A stretch of DNA of 64,000 bases from NCBI RefSeq assembly GCF_030463535.1, contig NC_132878.1, positions 21,751,925 to 21,815,924 of the forward strand, read 5' to 3'. This DNA is from Salminus brasiliensis. Taxonomy: Eukaryota > Chordata > Actinopteri > Characiformes > Bryconidae. The notes under the pieces were generated by a model. The model did no database searches. It was given only the letters and a program-made list of their open reading frames with translations, and was not told the DNA's origin. Made by a program: the position numbers and the translations under genes. Below are positions 23,640 to 35,190 of the stretch, one piece after another. Each line of letters opens with the position of its first letter. Position 1 is the first letter of the stretch.

Positions 23640-24245
23640 AAGTCCCTGTCATTTATTTGAATGTGCTAAAGTGTAGCTTTGGTGCTGAGGAGATACATGC
23701 TTCTCAGCACAGTGTACATAAAAGAAGAAGCCAGATAAATACTTAAAAGCCTTGTCACATTTCTGAGATTATTCATCTCCAGTCAAAATGCTGCGTAGTC
23801 CGAGGAATGAATTAAACGGACTAGTCATCTAATTTACATTGGACTGGAAAAATCTTGACTAGGTTTTATTCCAGCTCCAACATTCCTAATGCCAAGTGTT
23901 GGCTGGAGGGGATATTCCCCCTTCCCCAGCATTGGGCTGTTTAGCAAGGGAACTGTAATCTCTGGAGTGATTGAGCTTCATCACATACCGTCAGGTTGAG
24001 CTGAAGTGGCATTTGTGCTGCAGTACTGACTTGACTAATACTTTTATGGTTGAATGCAATCAAAACCTCATGGCACCTCATGGCACCTCATGGCACCTCA
24101 TGTTCCAGTGTTCTAGTGTAAATCCCTCCTGCAAGAGTAGAGGCTGTTACGGCAGTAAAGGGAGAGAAGTGAGCTGGGAACTTTGGGGAAAACGTTGGAT
24201 GGGCAAGCGTCTTTTGGACGAGGGTTGTAGCTCTACCCAGCTGGG
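23640..24245 (+). repeat. Local duplicate, left copy (partner at 25349-25920)
   Basis: GAATGTGCTAAAGTGTAGCT, ATGCTTCTCAGCACAGTGT, GAAGAAGCCAG and CTTGTCACATTTCTGAG recur in the same order and orientation at 25349-25920. The second half includes a decayed Tc1-MITE (CCCCAGCATTGGGCTGTTTAG). The left copy lies beyond the 3' end of the scimp-like gene, the right one in its intron 4. Confidence 0.7.
24069..24106 (+). repeat. Short tandem repeat, CTCATGGCAC unit
   Basis: A 10-base unit (CTCATGGCAC) is repeated about three and a half times inside the left duplicate; the right duplicate has only CTTCACAGCA at the same place. Confidence 0.8.
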
Positions 24246-24526
24246 TTACAATCAAGACTATGTTCATTTCTGTTCTTCAAAAAGTGAGTCATTTCTCTTA
24301 CATTGCATTACATACAAGCAATGACCCTCATTTCAATCACTGTAATCTCTATCCAGTCATTTTCAGTGTATCCTTACAATCCTTACAATTACCAACCCAA
24401 TAATGCCCTATTCATTCAGTGCAACATAAGGTATATCCAGTCTGGCTACAAAAAAATGAAGTCCTGCACTGTCTTCATGTATCCTCTTCAGAAATAACAT
24501 TGTTATATAACGATTTGCTTTTCGAC

Positions 24527-24551
24527 ACCCCCCCCCCCACACACACACACA
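24527..24551. repeat. C-run plus AC microsatellite
   Basis: About eleven C followed by about eight AC units. Confidence 0.85.
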
Positions 24552-24857
24552 CTTCCCTTAACCACCTCTCAAAAATGTCCCATAGCTGAGAACCATTCCC
24601 TTCTTGATTGCGTTACCAAGGAGGCCTACGAGTGGCTTCATTACTATTTCTACCTCCCACCATGCTGCTCCTTCACTTGGTTCAGTGTATTTCATATAAA
24701 ACTGCTCTGATTTGATGCATTTCAATAAGCAACTCAGTTCAAGCATGAAAAACATCCCAAAAATAAAACTGAGTATGCTGCAGTCTCATGGAAAGTCAAA
24801 GTTCAAAGTCAAAGTTCTGTGCAGGATCTTAAAATGATCAGTTTCTAGATGTGCAGA

Positions 24858-24863
24858 TTTATT
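24858..24863 (-). terminator. Candidate polyadenylation signal of the scimp-like gene
   Basis: AATAAA on the minus strand only about 30 bases past the stop codon, implying a very short 3' UTR if used. Confidence 0.45.
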
Positions 24864-24893
24864 GTATGAAAGTGCAAAAAAAAGCTTCCTTTA

Positions 24894-27800
24894 TCATCCC
24901 ACATCATCGTAGTCCTCGCTGGCGTCTAGTTCGCCAATGTCGTCGTAGCTGGCCAGGCTTTCACGACTGCAGTTTGGAGTGTTGAGGAGTTCTGGCTGCT
25001 GCTGGAAGGCAGGTGGATCCTCATCAAGCTCCAGGTAATCGGGCAGAGACGCTACGTCCTCGTAACTCTGGGACTCTGTAAAAATGCATGAACAACAATG
25101 ACCTATTATGTCCATCAACTACATTTAGCGTGACAAGCAAAAAATCCACAGAACCTGTTCTGATGAGTCTAATCCAGTGCTGGTTCATTTATTATCAAAA
25201 TCATTGGACTCAAATTCTTATCCTGGGTCTAAACAGACTTTTTATTTTACCAGAGAACTACTTGGGTCTGTTTCCTGGACAGGTATCAAGTCTAGTCAGG
25301 AAAAGAGTTTTCCAATTTTCCTTGTCATGCAGATCTGACAAGCCCAGTCATTCATTTGAATGTGCTAAAGTGTAGCTACGGTACTGAGAAGAGACATGCT
25401 TCTCAGCACAGTGTGCATGAAAGAAGAAGCCAGAAAAATACTGCCTTGTCACATTTCTGAGGTTATGAATCCCCAGTGAAAATGCTGTGTAGCCCAGGTC
25501 ACAAAATAAATGGACTAGTCATCCAATTTTCCTAGGATTGGAAAATCTCCAGTCTAAATGCTGTGTAGTCCAGGACTAGGCTTTATTCCAGTCTGGGAAA
25601 CCAGCCGTACATCAGCCTATGATCAACAATCCCAGTGCCAGTTGTCAGCTGAAGGGGGTTTAACCCTCTCCCTTAGCGTCAGGCTGTTTAGGAACTGGAG
25701 TGATAGTGATAACAACTCCAATTCCATTCCCGTCAGGTTGAGTTGAAGTGGTATTTGTGATCCAGAACTGACTTTACTATTACTTCTATGGCTGCATGCA
25801 ATCACAACTTCACAGCAATGTTCCAACATCTAGTCTAAAACCTTCCGACAAGAGTAGAGGCTGGTAACGCAGTAAAGGGGGTAAAAACTTTGGATGGGTA
25901 AGTGTCTATGTGTGTCTATTTACTGTGCTTTGTATAGTAGCTCTATCCAACATTCAGGCCTGTGGCTGTGTCCCAACTTCGTACTACACACTAGTACTGT
26001 TAGAGACATACTGTATACTCACCTTAATAGTGAGTTAGAGGTTGAGAGGTTAGTACACCAAGTATTAACGTACCAACCCATTTTCCACTAACAGGAAGTG
26101 ATGGAGCTCTGCTAGTCCAACATATGTCACTGGAAGTTCTGCAGCTGCCGTCATTTTTTCTAACAATCGTTCCAGATGTGAGGCGCTCCTCCCTTTTAGT
26201 TTGGCATTGCATTGTGGGATAATAGTGTCCATCTTAAACACACTCATAAACTGACTGGTTCGGAGTATGTATGTTGAATATGTGAGTATACTCAACTTTG
26301 ACTCTTTTAGCTATACTATTAGCAATAGAGATTAAGATAAGATAAGATAATTCTTTATTAGTCCCACAGTGGAGAAATTCTCAGTGTCACATCAGAAAGG
26401 GATAGCAAGACACTCAGTTACAAAAACGTAGATAAATAATTTATACTATATACACAATAGAAATGAGAATTAAAAAAGCAATAACAATATTATTTACAGA
26501 TTATTGCAAATGATCTTGCACATGTGTGGGGGGGGGGTATTGCACATAGTATTTTTACATTGAGGGACCTCTGTTCCCTGAACATGTGTGTGTAGTTTAA
26601 ATTAGTTTATGCAATTGGGATACACTCTATGTTCACTAATATTTCTTTAAAAAGTGAGCAACATCACTATCACACAAATGGTAAAGCAGTGTAGTGATGG
26701 ATGGTAAAAAAAATGGTGCTTTGAATTTACATTAATTAAAGGACACTTCCACCACAGTAAGGTGAATTGGAATGAATATGTAGGAATATGTAAATACAAC
26801 CACAGTCCAGCTCATATATGTAAACTAAGGCTCCCTTTTTACGCTTTAGGGCACTAATGAGTGTGTCGGCCATTTTTCTATGAGGGTCCTATTCGTAAAG
26901 TGGAATTCGAGTAAGATTTTGAGGACACTACAATATCCCACAATGCACTAGCAATGTATAGTAAACATCGAAACTCACATCAGCTGAATGTGGGTCAAGT
27001 CTCGTGGCTAAGAAACAGACAGTGGAGTGAAATGGAGCCACTAAATTTTGGACTTTCTTGTGTAGTTCGTTGATGGGTGGCTTATGTTTCTAAGCAACAT
27101 CCAGGGCTTTAAACATGGCTCTTTACGCAAACTGTGCTGATGCATGTGGTAATGATGAGGAAGTGTCCGAATTCATTTGTGTTTCTACAGCTACGTGGTA
27201 AACGAAACAGTGCCTCCATACATAGCGCAACACTAATAAAGGGAATTCACTGTCAAAATCACTGTTCTGCCCAGCCCACTCTTAATGCAGTTTTTAGGAG
27301 TGTTTCAGTTCTGGGTGCTTTTTTTGAATGACACACAGGATAGAAAAGCCAATCAGAACAGAGGTCACTTACTCATATCTATATAAGGTCACTTTACCTT
27401 ATAACACATAACCGGTTTACCTCAAGAACAAATATATAAAAAATAATGTTGGGGCCCTTTAAGATCATACTAATAGGCCTGGATTTATGATACATGTTCC
27501 CTGAATTTTATATAATGGTTATGAATTTTGCTACTAAACAACATCCTTAAATGATGTATTTAATCAAACCTAAAAAAAGGTAACAACAGTGTGAGCACAC
27601 AGCTCTTTGTCACAGTAAACATCTACTCCCGACTGCAGAGCACAGTTTGTTTCTATTTGACTCAAATTCAGGGGTTCTCAACCAAGGGGACAAGGTGTCT
27701 TGCTGGGTTCTTTCTTTGCCAGCTAAAAAAGCATTCTGCACACACCATTGATCCTCACCGTTTTTGTTAAGCTCTTCAACGTCGTCATAGCTTTCACACA

Positions 27801-30800
27801 CACTCTTCAATTCCTCTTGCTCAGACTGGATCTCACAGTGCTGGATTAAAGGCCGTGGTGGAGCTGAACTTTGAATTTCTACTTTCATGGGTTCCACTAA
27901 TTTGTCCACCTCCTCATAACTGTTGGACACTGGAAAATCAGACAAGATAAGACAACAACAATTACAATAATAATAATTAGTAGTAGTAGTAGTGGTGTTA
28001 TTTGTATTAATAATAACAATAATAATAATAACAAAATAACTACAATAAATGTAACTGATTATACAGAACAGCATTGATAACTGGAAATGGAAATGACTTC
28101 TGCATTCAGAACACAAGTTTGCATGCAGTCTGATTTCCCAGAACAAGCTCATGTACAACTCATCCTGTCATCATGCAATGTATATAAATATATCTTTCTA
28201 GAGCAATGAGGCGCTCTGCGAGTTGCTCTGGAGCTCCAGTTCAAAACTAAAGAAGAAAACTACGGATAACTTGGTCAGTTGAGTACGTTTTAGAAATGGG
28301 AAAGCTTGTGTCAGTGTAGATTCTCCAACCTTAAGTGAACTTGCCCAGAGGGCAAGAGGTTTCAGCTTAAACCTACAAGTGAAATGCAAGGTCAATCCAG
28401 GTTTAATCGCAATAGTTGACACCACAAGATATGCGTCAGCGTGAATCCTTACTTGACTCTGTGAGGAACTGGTCTCTTGAAGGTAGCGGGGGTGGCTTCT
28501 GCTCCACATCTGCATTTTCTGGAAACAGGCTGTGACGAAAAGATATATAAGATGTTTTTCTCATCTTTTAACGGCCAAATATCTTACCTTTTATTTTCCC
28601 CCTGATATCCAGGAATGCTATTTGTGTGCTTTTCACTCATAACTTTCCATGACTGTTTTCCAATCTTTCTTATTTGAAAAGGTTACTATTATGTTATTGT
28701 GCCTTTAAAGCAACAGTATGTAACATCTGTACATTAAAAAAACACCTTCAAAAGTAACACCTTAATATTTTGACGGTGCACTGACATATTTGGTCATATG
28801 ACACTGGTCATATTTGTGTAAAGTCCGATAATATTACTTTGTCTCTCTCAGTATTTTGACTTCCAATGCTGGTTCTGTATCTCTTACTTAGCAAATGCTG
28901 AATTACACTCTCCAACCCTAAAAGATTGCACAATGCTGCTTTAAAAATGCTATATATAAATATCTCTGTTCTGATTGGCTGCCCTATATCACAGCTCATT
29001 CAAGAAGCAGTCTAAGCTGAAACCTTCTTTATAACTTGTGTGAATTTATAACACATTTTTACAAATATTTGTTGTCTTAGAGCAGTGTTGATGCTCGTAC
29101 ATCCACTCAGCTGCTTAACCCCTACATATTCAAAAGCTTCTGATCTGACTTTATTTAGAGGGATTTTAAAGCATTAACTCAGAATGGCTTTGAGTGAGAC
29201 TCAGACAGTCAGATAGTAGCATTGGGCACTTAATTGTAAATAGTTATATATAATAGCAGCATTATGGAACATTGGTAGTTCTAGCAGATTAATTCAATTA
29301 AAGCCACCATTGTTGTAACTAGGAATAGGGAGTAAAGTTAGGACTAAGAAGGGCCTATGACTGACAGGAACCCTAAAAAATGTGAGCAAGTACATTTTGG
29401 CAGAAGTGTTAGAGCTGTGGACCCCAGTGTAATATTTTTTCATGCAGCCCAAAATCCCTGACAGCGCACCCTGAGTAGGAAGGATTTTTTGGAGGAATGC
29501 CATAGGTGAACTATTTCTGTGAAAGAGATGTAGTGTATGTTTGAAGAACCTCTTAAAGGTTTGCAGAAGTCCATTAAAAAGTTCTTTTTTAATGTAAGGG
29601 TTCTTCTTACTCTCATCTCTTTTACAAAAATGGTTTTTATATTGCATTGCTCAAAGAACCCTTTGTAGCATATTTACTTTTAAGTGTGTATGGTAAATTA
29701 TCTGTTAACAGAAGTATCTACAGACAGAACATCTCCAACCTGTGGTGTTAAGCATCGATATATGCTATGTAGTGGATCTACACAGATAAGCACAACTGTA
29801 AAAGGTTTTACATGGTTTTTTTTTTTCTTTGTTATAATGCTGTTTACCTTACATGCATTATACATTCCTGGCTCGAGTGTTGCACAAGTGTACATAGCAA
29901 ACAATAAAATAACTCACCTTAAATACCTTATCTTTACCCTGATAAAGTGATTTATGCCAATGTTTCTTAACCCTGGTCCTGGAGGCACCCTGCCCTGCAC
30001 ATATCAGCCGACTCCCTTCTTTAACACACTCCCTGGAAGTCTGAAAGGGCTTGTTAATGAGCAGATTAGTTGAATAAGGTGAGTTGGGAGTAGGGAAAGC
30101 ACTAAAATGTACAGGGCAGGGTGCCTCCAGGACCATGGTTGAGAAACACTGATTTAGGCTATCCACACATATTGCCTATACTTCCTACTTTTAGCAATTC
30201 CAATATCCTACCTACAGCTACCTACAGTAGCTACAGCAGTTGTCTCTATAAATACACACTATGGTAGCACGCTTTGACAACTCAACAGAACGCTGGAAAC
30301 CACAGTTGAAGAAAATGTTACATTAGTATGAGGGCACAGAGCTTTAACCAACTTACTTTTCATGACTTAAATTAGTTTGATTTGGTTTTGATCTTCGAGC
30401 ACGTTGTCTAGCAACTGAAAGGGGAAGAAAAAGAAAGACAAAATTGAGTCCAGCTTCTGATACATCATGCAGTCTTGAATATAAATACACATCACAAGAC
30501 CCACAAGTTCCCCTAAAATGCTTACTGCCCAAGAAGGAATTAGCGTTTATTAAATAAGTCTGTGGGTTGACATGTGGGTTGTTTTAAACAGGGCCGTTTG
30601 TTTCCAATAATAAGCACTCATCATCTACTATATCAGAAACGCCTACTTTGTACTTACACTCACTGACCTATTACAGATCCACTATTGTTGGTATACAATT
30701 ACAGACTGTAGTCCTTCACAATCTGTTGTCCTTCACGGTTTGTCAGTCACCCTCTAGATTAACTTATAATTGGTCAGTTTTTGCTACAGGACCACCCGTT

Positions 30801-33192
30801 GACCAGATGTTAACACTGACCATTCTCAGCAGGCAGTGGTTGTGGTTGGTGCTGATGCAAATGACACAGCACTGTCTAGCACACATCAGTGTCACTGCTC
30901 ATCTTGGTTAACTACCCAAAAATATCCATACCAAAACTCTGGGGGGCTCTGTGGTAAAACATTAACCATTGACAGGGCTGAGAATCACTGACACAAATTG
31001 TTAGATGAGCTGCAGGCTCATTGGTATGCAAAACACCATAAATGCCTACTTAGTACAGGCCATAATTAAGCGTGTGACCAATTGTGTGTTTTAATGAATC
31101 TGTTTTAGTTGTATTTAGTTGTATTCAGACACTTGCTGACTGAACAGTTCAAATTAAGCCAGTCTGCATCGCTTTTTACATGCATGCTTAACCTGTAAAC
31201 TTTGCATATATAAATAAAAAAAAAATATATATATATACATCTGTGTGACTTCACATGTTTCAAATATACTATATAAATAGTCGTAAAAAAGTAAGAATCA
31301 GAAAAAAGGTCAGAAATACTGAAAAGCTGTAGACTGCAGAGTAAGAAAGCTGTGGAACAACAAGAATGCTGCTATAATAAACTGCAAAAGACTGACTTTG
31401 CCGTTTTAGCAATTTCCTTGTGGATGCTGTATTATCCCAGGTGGCTGCTAGGGTGTTGCCAGGGTGATTGGTTGACTGTTTCTTAACTAGTTGCTGCATT
31501 GTTGCTATGCAAGGGGCTTACAATGTGGTTGCTATGCTATCCCAATTGCTTGCTGTAACATCACACATGTTTGCAACCATGTCTTAAGAAAACTTGACTA
31601 ATTCATATCCAGGCTGCCTAAGGTTTTTAAAGTGGTGATTAATCTTGAGACAGTAAATGTGAATGGCAATGATTTTAAACAAATGATTGCAATAAACAGT
31701 TTATCATTTTGCTGTTACTGACATTTAAACATGCTCTCTGTACGTTGACTACGTTGAAACCTTTTAACAGTGGTGTGCAAATCAGAATTATGAGAGGCAT
31801 ATTGTACCAGCCATGATTGATAAAAAGCCTACTGTCGAATTTAATTCCATTCAACTGTTTTTGTAATAGATTTTCTAACAAAGCAAAATGCTTTTTTCCA
31901 AATGCGTGTTTCTTTATGCTTTCATGTGGTAATCTATTGTATTTCCTGTTTCTCTTTTTAAAATACATGTCTATAATGCAACAGATAAAGGTGGAATACA
32001 TGTAAAGTAAAGGTGCACGTATTTGTCACTGTACAGCGAAATGTGTAAATTTAACCCACCTGGTAGTGAACACACACTCACACACACACACGTGTTAGGG
32101 GCAGTGAGTACAGACACACACCCAGAGCGGTGGGCAGCCAACTCCAGCACCCGGGGAGCAGAGAGAGTAAAGGGCCTTGCTCAAGGGCCCAACAGTGGCA
32201 TCTTGCCGAGCCCGGGAATTGAACCCACAACCCTGTTATTGACAGCCCGGCGCTCTAACCGCTGAGCCACCACTGCCCATGGGTAGGATTCATGCTTCAA
32301 CAAGGCTGCTATTAGTGTTTTAAACTATGTTATGTCCATTTATTTAGATGACAGTGTTGGTTACAGTGTCAGAAACAATAAATCTATATGATGATTTAAT
32401 CTTACAGCTTACACAGTTTGTGGCAAGTGTGTGCTGATTCAGGTATGAGCAGGTGGTCATGTTTATTACTGGTTAACTACATTAGCTACTAACAGGCATA
32501 TTGCTTGAAAGTCTTACATTACTTGATGGCCAAATCTGAGGATGTCATGTCTTGTTTACTGGATGTATGCAAATATTAATATATTTAACAGCTGTGTGTG
32601 TAAATATTGCAAACCTGAATATGAGCAGTAAAAGCACCCCACTTATGTCTCAGACTTTTAATATAAGACATTTCATATCAAGATCAAATGCATTAAAATG
32701 TGTAGCTTATAGAATTTGTACATATTGTGTATTACTGTGCTATTTTATGTTTTTTTGTGCATAATATTAAGTTAAATATTACAATCAACAAACTAAAATA
32801 TATATTTAAGATGTTTCCAAGCTATTATTCAATAGTTTATGAATTCTGTGTTAGTATTAACTGTGAATGATATACTGTAATTTACTATTACCTCATGATT
32901 TTTTATTTTAAAAAAAATTCTGGATACTAAAATTATTATATTTCATTCTTGATGTTCTACAACTTTTGTCATTCATTTTACATGATTCATTATCCTCTGC
33001 AGCTCTGTTCATTATTATAAATGCATTCTCAATATTTTTACACACAGGACTTATACTGAACATACCGAATAAACACCACTTACCTTGCTTACTAATACAC
33101 ACGTTGATTATGATGAATAGGAGGACTATTGTCAAGGTTGACACAAGTACCCCCACTATTACTAGCCAGAGGAAATTTGGTGCGTGTGCCAT
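24894..33192 (-). CDS. scimp: SCIMP-like transmembrane adaptor with six tyrosine motifs
   Basis: Probable adaptor in immune-cell membranes that is phosphorylated on tyrosine and recruits SH2/SH3 proteins. Coding exons: 33084-33192, 30357-30414, 28453-28529, 27759-27929, 24894-25075. They sum to 198 codons plus stop, in frame throughout. The start ATG follows a T-rich acceptor. Residues about 7-31 form one hydrophobic membrane span with little ahead of it; Cys32 next to it could be palmitoylated; a basic stretch RQRARRSK (39-46) follows. PPPLPSR at 68-74 is an SH3-type ligand like the one in human SCIMP. Tyrosine motifs are Y86 (EEV), Y129 (DDV), Y143 (EDV), Y152 (LEL), Y182 (DDI) and Y194 (DDV, almost the last residues). 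Human SCIMP has the same plan and a DYDDVE near its end. The call rests on architecture and position beside rabep1; whole-length similarity is low. The exon 3 acceptor at 28529 was chosen because it keeps frame. Confidence 0.75.
25349..25920 (+). repeat. Local duplicate, right copy (partner at 23640-24245)
   Basis: Same order and orientation as the left copy, with substitutions and small gaps. It lies in intron 4 of the scimp-like gene, so the two copies bracket its last exon. Confidence 0.7.
25960..27758. other. Rest of scimp-like intron 4: repeat remnants
   Basis: 25967-26300 resembles small fish elements with GTCCCAACTTCGTACTA and a CATTGTGGGATA word. 26334-26530 starts with GATAAGATAAGATAATTC and TTTATTAGTCCCACAGTGG, which resembles a LINE 3' tail. 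A run of eight or more G lies near 26529. No exon was found. Confidence 0.4.
27930..28452. other. scimp-like intron 3
   Basis: Simple ATT/AGT-rich stretch at about 27960-28040, otherwise nothing. The minus open frame at 27610-28158 is exon 4 plus read-through. Confidence 0.5.
28530..30356. other. scimp-like intron 2
   Basis: Holds a hAT-type MITE (29958-30151) and a GGTTCTT-rich small repeat (about 29530-29685, GAAGAACCTCTTAAAGG and AAAGAACCCTTTG). A possible exon at 28594-28650 was considered and rejected. Confidence 0.45.
29958..30151. mobile_element. hAT-type MITE with target-site duplication
   Basis: The left terminus CAATGTTTCTTAACCCTGGT is matched by the inverted right terminus CAGTGTTTCTCAACCATGGT, extending to about 40 bases with CCTGGAGGCACCCTGCCCTG in both arms. 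Flanking 8-base copies ATTTATGC (29950-29957) and ATTTAGGC (30152-30159) differ at one base, as expected for hAT transposition. Confidence 0.8.
30650..30905. repeat. Decayed relative of the palindromic element at 19056-19625
   Basis: Shares ACAATTACAGACTGTAGTCC and, more loosely, the ACCATTCTCAGCA / CAGTGTCACTGC region with the derl2-intron element. Lies in scimp-like intron 1. Confidence 0.45.
32006..32280 (-). mobile_element. tRNA-derived SINE, minus strand, well preserved
   Basis: On the minus strand it starts GGGCAGTGGTGGCTCAGCGG. An A box TGGCTCAGCGG (32259-32269) and a B box GGTTCAATTCC (32215-32225) are spaced as in a tRNA gene, giving an internal Pol III promoter. The body has a CA-rich stretch and ends near GTGACAAATACGTGCACC. 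Lies in scimp-like intron 1, antisense-free with respect to that gene (same strand). Confidence 0.85.
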
Positions 33193-33286
33193 GCTGCTGA
33201 TAAGCAAAAAAAAAAAAAAAGTACAGCTGATTACCAGCTTTCCATAAAACTTCTTAAAAACATTATCCTCATTTTACTGCACTTAC

Positions 33287-33440
33287 CTTTATGGTCCTTC
33301 AAAGTCAGCAACCTCCATCGATAATAAGTGAGACCATTTACTGTTAGGTCTATCGCTGCTTCTATTAGTTCTCTTTTTCAGTGGTCGGCCAGTCAGCACA
33401 TACTTCTCTGTGGTTTATTTTGTCCGATGAGCTGTATTTC
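33287..33440 (-). other. scimp: Likely 5' UTR exon of the scimp-like gene
   Basis: On the minus strand a CTCCTCCCAG acceptor (exon from 33440) and a GTAAGTG donor (exon end 33287) bound 154 bases that lack an open frame joined to the coding exon. It is read as a non-coding leader exon; an earlier first exon would lie further right. Confidence 0.4.
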
Positions 33441-33870
33441 CTGGGAGGAGAGAGCATTATGAACCTTCTTTAAAAATAGTTCTCTTTCTACAAAGCCAGT
33501 GGCAGAAACCCTGAAGTGAGTTCTGGGTATTATTTTTTTCTCAGTCATATCTCCTCTTGTGGTTTGAAAACCTCATTCTCAGTAAACCTGACACCTTACA
33601 GTCTTTCAAGTAAAATATATACTCGACAATTCAATCAAATATAGAATGCAGATTAAGCTCAAACAACGCAAAAACAGTTTTACTAAGCTTTAGTATTTTG
33701 CTTGTCTGTTGACAAGGGACACGCATGTAATACATCACTTAGGCTTTATTGTTAAGGGCCCAATCACAGTGCAGATTAGTACCAATGTACATTATAACAT
33801 AATCATCTTAATGGCTAACCACAGTTAGATGATTCTAGAAAGTTAACTGTTTCACTTGTTTAGGGGATTC

Positions 33871-33940
33871 AGTAGACTCAGAGAGTAGACTCAGACAGTA
33901 GACTCAGAGATAGTAGAGACAGACAGTAGACACAGGCAGG
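33871..33940. repeat. Imperfect tandem repeat, AGTAGACTCAGA unit
   Basis: About four to five imperfect units of 12-16 bases. Confidence 0.7.
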
Positions 33941-34820
33941 TAAAAATGAAATATATGTTGTTACCTCAATATTCCGATTAAAAGTCCCCACAATCACATT
34001 TAGAAACGAGACCGCTGAGTTGATTGAGGAATCCAAGAGAACAGCAAATGAAGTTCTCTAAGTAGCTTCCCGTCAGTTTTCTTCTACTTCAACACCCACT
34101 GGCCCTCCCACGGCCTTCCTCACTGGAGGTCATTACACAGCAGAATGACCCTTGAAATCAAGTGTGTGATAGTGAAAAAGCAAATGAACGTGACAGAATG
34201 GGAGAGAGACAGAGAGACAGTACTTCTGACAAAAATAAGTGACTGTTGGCCATTGCTCAGTAACGTAACCCGGGTCCATGCTTCATACTGCACTTTACAA
34301 ACACGCTTTCTAGACGGGCAGTGCATTTTTACAGAAGTGAAATTGTTGTCTTAAATGAGACACAACATGATCAGAAACATGAACTAACAAGGTACAAAAA
34401 GGTCCGTTTCCTTTCACATTAAACTGGTGTGACCCAAACACCATTCTGAAATAAACATTTTAGCCAACCAAACTGTCTGTTTTAGTTCCCCCATGTCATG
34501 CCAGGTTTATTATTTGTTCGACATGTAATTTAAATGTAAATCATATATTTTTAAACAGTGCAACTTTTCAGGGTAAAATGAAAATTGAAATATTTTTCAA
34601 TCATATCAGTTACCTTTTATTTTATTATTTATAAATAATGTACAGTATTTAAGTTTGCAGTTGGAATCTATATAAGAATCTGGAGTAACTGTACTAAAAA
34701 GCAAGCAGTAAATTTGCATTTTTCTTTAAATTGTAGTCCCTAGTTTCTGTTTTGTGTATAAGTATAGTGAAACACTTGACATTTGACTATGCTTAATCTT
34801 TGTCCAGGAATCTGACACCT

Positions 34821-35190
34821 AAGAAAAATACTTTTGTCCTGTGCACATGTTCTCTTGAATGCCACTCGATCCTCACAGGACTGCCGAACTTAGACACGAT
34901 TATACAGCTACTGACACGTAAGAAAACCACAGTAGGTTTTTGGTCTAAAATAAAATAATAAAGCTTAAAAGTGAGATGAGAGCACTGCAGGATTTTAGCA
35001 TTTCTCAATAAAATGAATAGAATTTTCAAAGAAAAACAAAAATATTTTGTCCTGTAGACATATTCTCTTAAATGCCACTTGATCATCAAGAGTTAAATTA
35101 TGAATAATGCTCGCAATGTATTGAAATATCCTCACAAAAATAAGATGACTGCTGAACTTAGGCACAGCTATACAGCTACTACATAAGCAT
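34821..35190. repeat. Diverged tandem duplication
   Basis: TTTTGTCCTGTGCACATGTT..GAATGCCACT..ACTGCCGAACTTAG..CTATACAGCTACT-like words near 34832-34920 recur near 35044-35180, with an insertion between the CCACTTGATC and CTGCTGAACTTAGG parts in the second copy. Confidence 0.6.

Noticed and set aside
24069-24106. CRISPR-like or iteron array
   Set aside because: A simple head-to-tail 10-base tandem repeat.
27610-28158. 182-codon minus-strand frame as a gene of its own
   Set aside because: It is scimp-like exon 4 with read-through into both introns; only 27759-27929 is flanked by splice sites.
28198-28518. Frame starting MQMWSRSHPRY over scimp-like exon 3, and the acceptor at 28518
   Set aside because: That frame loses the PPPLPSR motif and does not join the neighbours. 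The acceptor giving an exon from 28529 keeps frame on both sides.
28594-28650. Possible extra scimp-like exon ending in a GTAAG donor
   Set aside because: Its acceptor lacks a pyrimidine tract and it is not needed for the frame.
32215-32280. tRNA gene
   Set aside because: The A and B boxes belong to the head of a SINE; the clover-leaf is not complete and the SINE body follows directly.
33871-33940. CRISPR-like array
   Set aside because: Short, irregular tandem units without unique spacers, in a vertebrate genome.
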